NCBI GenBank assembly: GCA_016647705.1
Contig: CM028339.1
Span: forward strand, 23,351,803 to 23,415,802
DNA length: 64,000 nucleotides
Source of the DNA: Eucommia ulmoides
Taxonomy: Eukaryota > Streptophyta > Magnoliopsida > Garryales > Eucommiaceae
Direction of reading: 5' to 3'
Shown: piece after piece, positions 59,300 through 64,000 of the stretch
How positions within the stretch are numbered: position 1 is the stretch's first letter
How the letters are laid out: each line of letters begins with the position of its first letter
Notes under the pieces: generated by a model
What the model was told of the DNA's origin: nothing
Databases searched by the model: none
The model's input: only the letters and a program-made list of their open reading frames with translations
Program-made: the position numbers and the translations under genes

Positions 59300-60337
59300 G
59301 GTTGCGTTTGGGTAAGAGATTTGTTAAATGATGGGATTTCAAAATCCTGAATTTTGAAATCTCATCATTTAGCAAATCCCTTATTTGGATAACTATTTGA
59401 GTTGAACTATTTGATTGTATAATTTACAATTCCCTTATTTGGATAGGTAAAGTATTTGTAAACAGAATTTATAGCTCCCTTCCCTTTTGATTTACCCTTC
59501 GACTCAATCCTCCTTGACCATCTCCTTCCTCCTCTTCCTCATCGTCGCTAGCTTCCCTCCATCGAAAACACTCCAGAAAAACCTCACTTTCTCCACGATT
59601 ATGAACAAAACCCAAACTTTCTTGACGAAATCACACCAATTGAACTTCACTCCAAACTCTAATCCAAAATTCACTGAAAAAAATTAGGGTTCAGGGTAGC
59701 GATCTATGGTATATAAATCCAAATAGGAAGAATCGAACAAAAAAAGAAGACAGAATGGAAGAAAAACTTGCTGTGACAAACCCTAGATCGATAACTTTTG
59801 AGCTCTCCTCTCTCTCTGTGACGAACCCTAGATTGACGAAGGGAATCGGATTTGTTGGAGCTAAGCAAAAGCTTGCTTTCCCTCCCTTTTCGAGCTCTTC
59901 TCTCTCTCTGTGACGAACCCTAGATCGACGATGAAGACGAAGAAGAAGACGACGGAGATGAACCCTAGATTGATGATGGAGACGAAAAAGAAGGACGACG
60001 AGAAAAGGAAGGGCTCAGGTCGTCGGCGGTCATCGTGAAGGAGAAGGACGACAAGAAGAAAAAGATGGACGAAAGGGGCTCAGGTCGGAGATAGACGACG
60101 AGAAGAAGAAATGGACGATCTGTGAAATCCTCTCTTGGGTGGATTTCCCAGTGGATTTAGGAAATGACACATATTTCAACGTCATTTGTAAATCCCTCTT
60201 TTCACCATTTTTTTAAGATAAAAGGATTGACAAATTCTTTTTTATAAATACCCAAATAAGGTATTTGTTAAAAAAAGATTTTGAAATTCCTTACCCAAAT
60301 AAAATCCCTCCCCCAAATCCCTTACCCAAACACATCC
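59300..60337. mobile_element. PIF/Harbinger-like non-autonomous element
   Basis: Terminal inverted repeats GGTTGCGTTTGGGTAAG (left) and its inverted partner ending CTTACCCAAACACATCC. TSD TAA at 59297-59299 and 60338-60340, matching the 3-bp TWA target of that superfamily. The interior has a GA-rich region with repeats of GAAGACGA/GAACCCTAGAT (59770-60120). No transposase. Confidence 0.7.
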
Positions 60338-61535
60338 TAAATTTTTAAAAGAACAGATAAAAGGGTCAAAAACAGGTAAAACGGAGGCTCACATACTAGA
60401 AGGAGACACGTCGGGAGGTGAAGGGTCCCCAGAATAGTAGAGTCCATTATGCTCATATCCTTTGCCAAAAATTTTCTTCGAAGTTAGATCCTGCAAAAAA
60501 CAATGGTCGAGTAAGAAAACAACAGCACAATTAAGATTTTTAGCAAAACGACTAACAGATAAAAGATTATAGGCAAATTTAGGGAAATAGTAAACAGAGT
60601 GAAGGGTGCTATTTGAGGACAAACATGCATCTCCCTAGCACCGAATTGGGATAGAGGTTCCATCAGCAATACAAACAGATTGATCGATAGACGAAACATG
60701 GGAGGTAAAGGTAGAGAGTTCACCAGTCATGTGATTATTAGCCCCGGAATCTAGAATCCAAGTTTGGTGACCAGACTTACTATGAAGCGCAGTAGGAGAC
60801 TAGGAGTACTTGATGTAAGAGCAGCTGTGGGGACAGAAGATGATACCAAGTTGTGCAACTGGCCCTGAAGTTGAGCAATCTGGGCCTGAACTTGGTTAAA
60901 ATTCAATTGAGTTGGTGGTGGATATGGCGTACCAGATGCTACGTTAGCTACAGTGCTAGCATGGGGCGCTCTTTTTCCTCGCCTATGTCCTTGATTCTGA
61001 GGTTTCAACTCAGGATGGAGGTCATAGCAGCAATCAATGTGGTGACCAGGCTTGCGGTAGTGTTGATAGGCTGAATGCGATCCTGTTGAGGGCCTCAAAG
61101 GCCATCTGCTCGAGGATTGAATGAGTGAATTTAAGTGGAAGGAGAAGTGGTCGTCGTGCATCTCCATCTAAAGTAGCGAATGTTCCTTATAGGCCAGGCA
61201 TTTAAGATGTGTTTAAAATTTGAGTTCGAAGATTCTCATAATCAGGATTTAAACCATCAAAAAGTGGTATGTGTGACGGCGATTCTGGCACTTGGATTCA
61301 ATCTCAGCAGCATTGTCAGGAAACTCGCCCGAAGGTTAATATTCTACTAGTTTCTCTCACCAAGTCTAAAGGTACCCAAAGTAGTCCGCAACGGACAACC
61401 TCAGGGATGCTTGGAAGGCTTGAGAGATCTCAAGATCGAGCTCGAAGATCCTTGATTCCTTGCGTGCATGGAAAGCATGTTATGTCTTTTAAATCACTCC
61501 AAAATAATATTTGTCTACATTGTTTCACAACTTGG

Positions 61536-61893
61536 TGATGAACCCTAGATTTAGAAATGAAGAAAATAACAAATTAAGAGGGAGGGATATGTGTTTTATT
61601 GAAATCAAAGGGAAAAATCAAACACCCAGGTAGTTCGAAAGATCTGGTTCTCCCCCAGAGTTAAAGCTCAATACAAAATAATTCTGGATATCCATACACA
61701 CTCCCTTGTGCCCCTTTTATTGCTTACATGTTTCCATATAAAACTCCTCCCTATAAGGCTAATATAACTTTCCTATTCTAGCCCAAACAACTTTCCCAAA
61801 ACCCTCATTAAATCAAGGTATTAGTAACTTTCCTTTCTAGCGTCGTTTCCTTTATTTTTTCGTGTATAGGTGTGCCTAATTGGTGGTCTATCA
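61536..61893 (-). repeat. 3' LTR of Ty3/gypsy H (358 bp)
   Basis: Plus-strand start TGATGAACCC and end GGTCTATCA, so TG...CA ends. It abuts the last coding text of pol (61894 onward). The partner LTR is beyond the window. Confidence 0.6.
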
Positions 61894-64000
61894 TTATCTA
61901 CCATCCAAACTTTCACCATGTCCTCAAGGGAAAATTGAGGAAACTGTTGCTGAATGGTTTTAAACTTCTTCCATGTGGCCTCAAACTATGGAAAATCTTT
62001 CCATTGGATCAGAACTTCAACAAGAGTAGTACCACCAATGTCCAGATTGTGCACTCCAGAACTTTAACTGACTCTACTAATAATTCCAGGTCAGGCGGCA
62101 ATTGTGGTGGCAAGAGGGGGGATACAAGAAAGACTGGGTGGATGGATGAGCTGGGAGGTAAGGACAACTTGTACGCCACTGTGCCTACACGAGCTAGAAC
62201 TTCAAATGGTCTATAGAAATGCAGAGCGAGTTTTTCGTTGTATCGTGTTGCCAAAGATTTCTATCGATAAGGTCGTAACTTCATGAAAACCTTCTCCCCC
62301 ACCTCAAACTCTTCATCTCATCGTTTTGCATCGGCCATGGACTTCATCTTCTACTGAGCACGTAAGAGATGCATTTTGAGCTCGTCTAACTGGGCGTCGC
62401 GATCTTCTAAGAGCTGCTCTATTGAAGAGACCAAAGTACCCACTGTTGGGTGGCAGATCCCGCCCATAGAGTGCTTTGAAAGGAGTACAATTAATGGTGT
62501 TATGGTATGTGGTATTATACCAGCATTCCACCCAGGCTAACCATTTACACCAAATCCGCGGTTTCTCCGAGACGTAACATCGTAAATATGTCTATAAGCA
62601 GCGATTCACCACTTCAGATTGCCCACCCGTTTGAGGATGATAGGTTATACTACGACACAACTCTGATCCCTATAGGCGAAATAATTCTTTCCAAAAATGA
62701 GTCAGGAAAACTTTGTCGCGATCAGAGATGATAGTGTTAGGTATTCCATGCAGGCGCATGATTTCTTAAAGGAATAGCTTTGCCACTATCTGAGCTGTAA
62801 ACGGGTGTTTTAAGGGCAAGAAGTGGGCATATTTGGTCAACCTGTCAACCACCACTAGTATCGTATCCATACCTTCTGATTTGGGTAGCTCTTTTATAAA
62901 ATCCATGATTAAATCCTCCCATACCTAGTTAGGTTAAGCCAGGGGCTGTAGAAATCTTACCGACAACATAGACATATATTTGAATCTTTGACACACATCA
63001 CACTGCTGCACCCACTTGGAAATGGCCCCGTGCATGCCTACCAATAAAAAATCAGCGGTTATTCTCTTATAAGTGCGTTTCTCCCTGGAATGGCCACTCG
63101 TAGGAGACGAGTGATACTCCTATAGAATAGAGGGTAGCAGGGTGGAATTTTTGGGCAACATTAAGCGCCCCTTATAGCAAACCCGATCATTTTCTAAGGA
63201 AAATCCTGTAGCTCGCACTCTTTCCTGCTGCAAGTCACCCTTAACTTTCGTTGAAAATTCATCTCTATCAATTTCTCGCTGCAATGTCACTCAATCTAAC
63301 CATTGTATGCCAACAAGCTAGTTTAACTCTAGAGGAGGTAGCACTCTCGACAATGCGTCAGCCACCTTGTTGCTCGCACCTGGTTTATATTGAATTTCAA
63401 AGTTATATCCTAGTAGCTTGGCCGTCTATCTTTGATAGTCAGGTGCCACGATTCACAGCTCTAATAAGTGCTTCAAACTTTGTTGATCAGTGCGAACTAG
63501 GAATTTTCTCCCAAGCAAGTTTGGCTGCCATTTCTAAATGGCAAAGACAATAGTCATTAATTCTTTTTCATAAATCGAATGCAGCTTCGCTCGTTGCCTT
63601 AGCACTTGGCTATGGTAAGCCACAAGTCGTTCTTCTTGCATAAAAACGGCACCTAAGCCATACCCAGATGTATCGGTTTCAATGACGAATGACTTGGTGA
63701 AGTCTGGAAGGGCTAAAACAAGAACCCTGGTCATAGCTTTTTTAAGAGCCTCAAATGCCTCCATAGTCGCCGTATTCCACTCGAAGTGGTCTTTCTTCAA
63801 TTGCTCTGTAAGAGGCCACGCAATCGACCCATACCCCTTGACAAACTTACGGTAATACCTCGTAAATCCCAGAAAGCCTCGCAACTCTCAATTAGACTGC
63901 GGTATTGGCTACTCGAGCATGACTTGTATTTTGGAATTGTCCACCTCTATGCTGTCTCATTGTTATTTAAGGCACGAGATGCACTGAGGCGCAGTGACCC
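61894..64000 (-). pseudogene. Gypsy H pol: RNase H, integrase and C-terminal region, broken
   Basis: The RT/RNase H junction is at 63884-63534 (RGFLGFTRYYRKFVKGYGSIAWPLT, FVIETDTSGYGLGAVFMQEE, IYEKELMTIVFAI). RNase H continues to about 63300 (LGYNFEIQYKPGASNKVADALSR). The integrase core (63200-62500) is full of stops but keeps YNTTYH and TPFKALYGRDLP. The C-terminal region at 62254-62009 (FEVLARVGTVAYKLSLPPSSSIHPVFLVSPL) is the part just before a chromodomain in chromoviruses. Dead. Confidence 0.85.

Larger units (their letters stand above)
53451..61535 (-). mobile_element. Short-LTR copia retrotransposon G, with nested insertions, 5' end outside
   Basis: Minus-strand order from right: gag, protease, integrase, RT, RNase H, PPT (TTGAGGGGGAA, at about 53708-53720) and 3' LTR. 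The right edge is at 61535, where gypsy H begins inside gag, so the 5' LTR must lie beyond the window. Insertions: 55687-58518 between integrase and RT, and 59300-60337 within the integrase/protease region. Ale/Retrofit-like by motifs and short LTR (inferred). Confidence 0.8.
53720..61535 (-). pseudogene. Copia G gag-pol, broken
   Basis: Gag is at about 61535-60751 (FDGLNPDYENLRTQIL, and a degenerate zinc knuckle HYRKPGHHIDCCYDLHPE). Gag-pre-integrase is at 60622-60389 (FPKFAYNLLSVSRFAKNLNC). Integrase is at 59297-58519 (TAAYLNNRISSRVL, PHIFGCTCFVR). The linker and RT are at 55686-54530 (LVTGQTYPSLDVTFF, KARFVVKGFTQ, LDVKNAFLNGDLTK, then VYMDDIVITGDD). RNase H is at 54392-53967. Stops and frame shifts throughout. 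Confidence 0.85.
53139..64000 (+). other. Intron 3 of the aminotransferase gene, filled with transposons
   Basis: Starts at a GT donor after codon CAG (53138). No later exon of the family is found to 64000, so the intron would be over 10.8 kb, or the gene is cut. Contents are copia G with nested insertions and gypsy H. Confidence 0.6.
61536..64000 (-). mobile_element. Ty3/gypsy chromovirus H, 3' part
   Basis: The 3' LTR is at 61536-61893 and coding sequence runs on the minus strand to the window edge and beyond. It inserted into gag of copia G (flank CTTGG). The short LTR and the chromodomain-proximal protein text suggest a Reina-type chromovirus (inferred). Confidence 0.8.

Overview
This is nuclear DNA of a flowering plant, most likely a dicot. 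It has two plant-type genes, one intronless and one with GT-AG introns and a mitochondrial-style N-terminus. Nearly everything else is nested LTR retrotransposons of plant lineages (Athila, short-LTR copia, SIRE-like copia, Reina-like chromovirus) plus small DNA-transposon derivatives. No rRNA, tRNA, CRISPR or bacterial-type operon was seen.

Layout. 1-4755: 3' part of an Athila-type Ty3/gypsy element (A) with a decayed third ORF, 3' UTR and 3' LTR. 4771-7497: 5'-truncated copia with a 146-bp LTR. 7649-8959 (minus): intact BAHD acyltransferase. 9133-11883: AT-rich spacer. 11884-32086: second Athila element (B). Its 5' LTR is split by a complete 9.2-kb copia (D, TSD GATTC), its gag is split by a 2.7-kb solo LTR (TSD GCTAT), its pol is full of stops, and its ORF3 is cut by an LTR fragment of the same family as the solo LTR. 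33219-35867: deletion derivative of a third Athila family (C), only LTR, 3' UTR and truncated LTR. 35868-41770: AT-rich DNA with a foldback element, a degenerate transposon holding a solo LTR (TSD TCAAA), and a hAT-type MITE. 41771-49708 (minus): short-LTR copia (F, TSD ATGTT) holding a SIRE-like solo LTR (E), which itself holds a Mutator-type MITE. 50237-50328: perfect 92-nt palindrome. 51055-53138: first three exons of an alanine-glyoxylate aminotransferase 2-type gene. From about 53451 to the window end its third intron is filled by a copia (G) that received an LTR-like insertion (with a MITE and a TRIM inside), a PIF/Harbinger-like element and a Ty3/gypsy chromovirus (H).

The most interesting signal is a shared promoter architecture. 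Each of the three Athila families has about five to seven copies of a short GC-rich palindrome about 200-400 bp into its LTR, ending 51-72 bp before a TATA-like box. The palindrome differs by family: CACCGCCGCGGCGGTG-like in A, GCGCTGCAGCGC-like in B, CACCGCCTAGGCGGTG in C. In A and B the same family-specific palindrome reappears inside the element just upstream of ORF3, as if LTR and ORF3 share a matched control element. The unrelated SIRE-like copia LTRs carry an analogous array of GGTCGAC inverted pairs.

Boundaries, target-site duplications and repeats were read by eye. Lineage names come from recognised protein motifs and LTR features, not from database searches.
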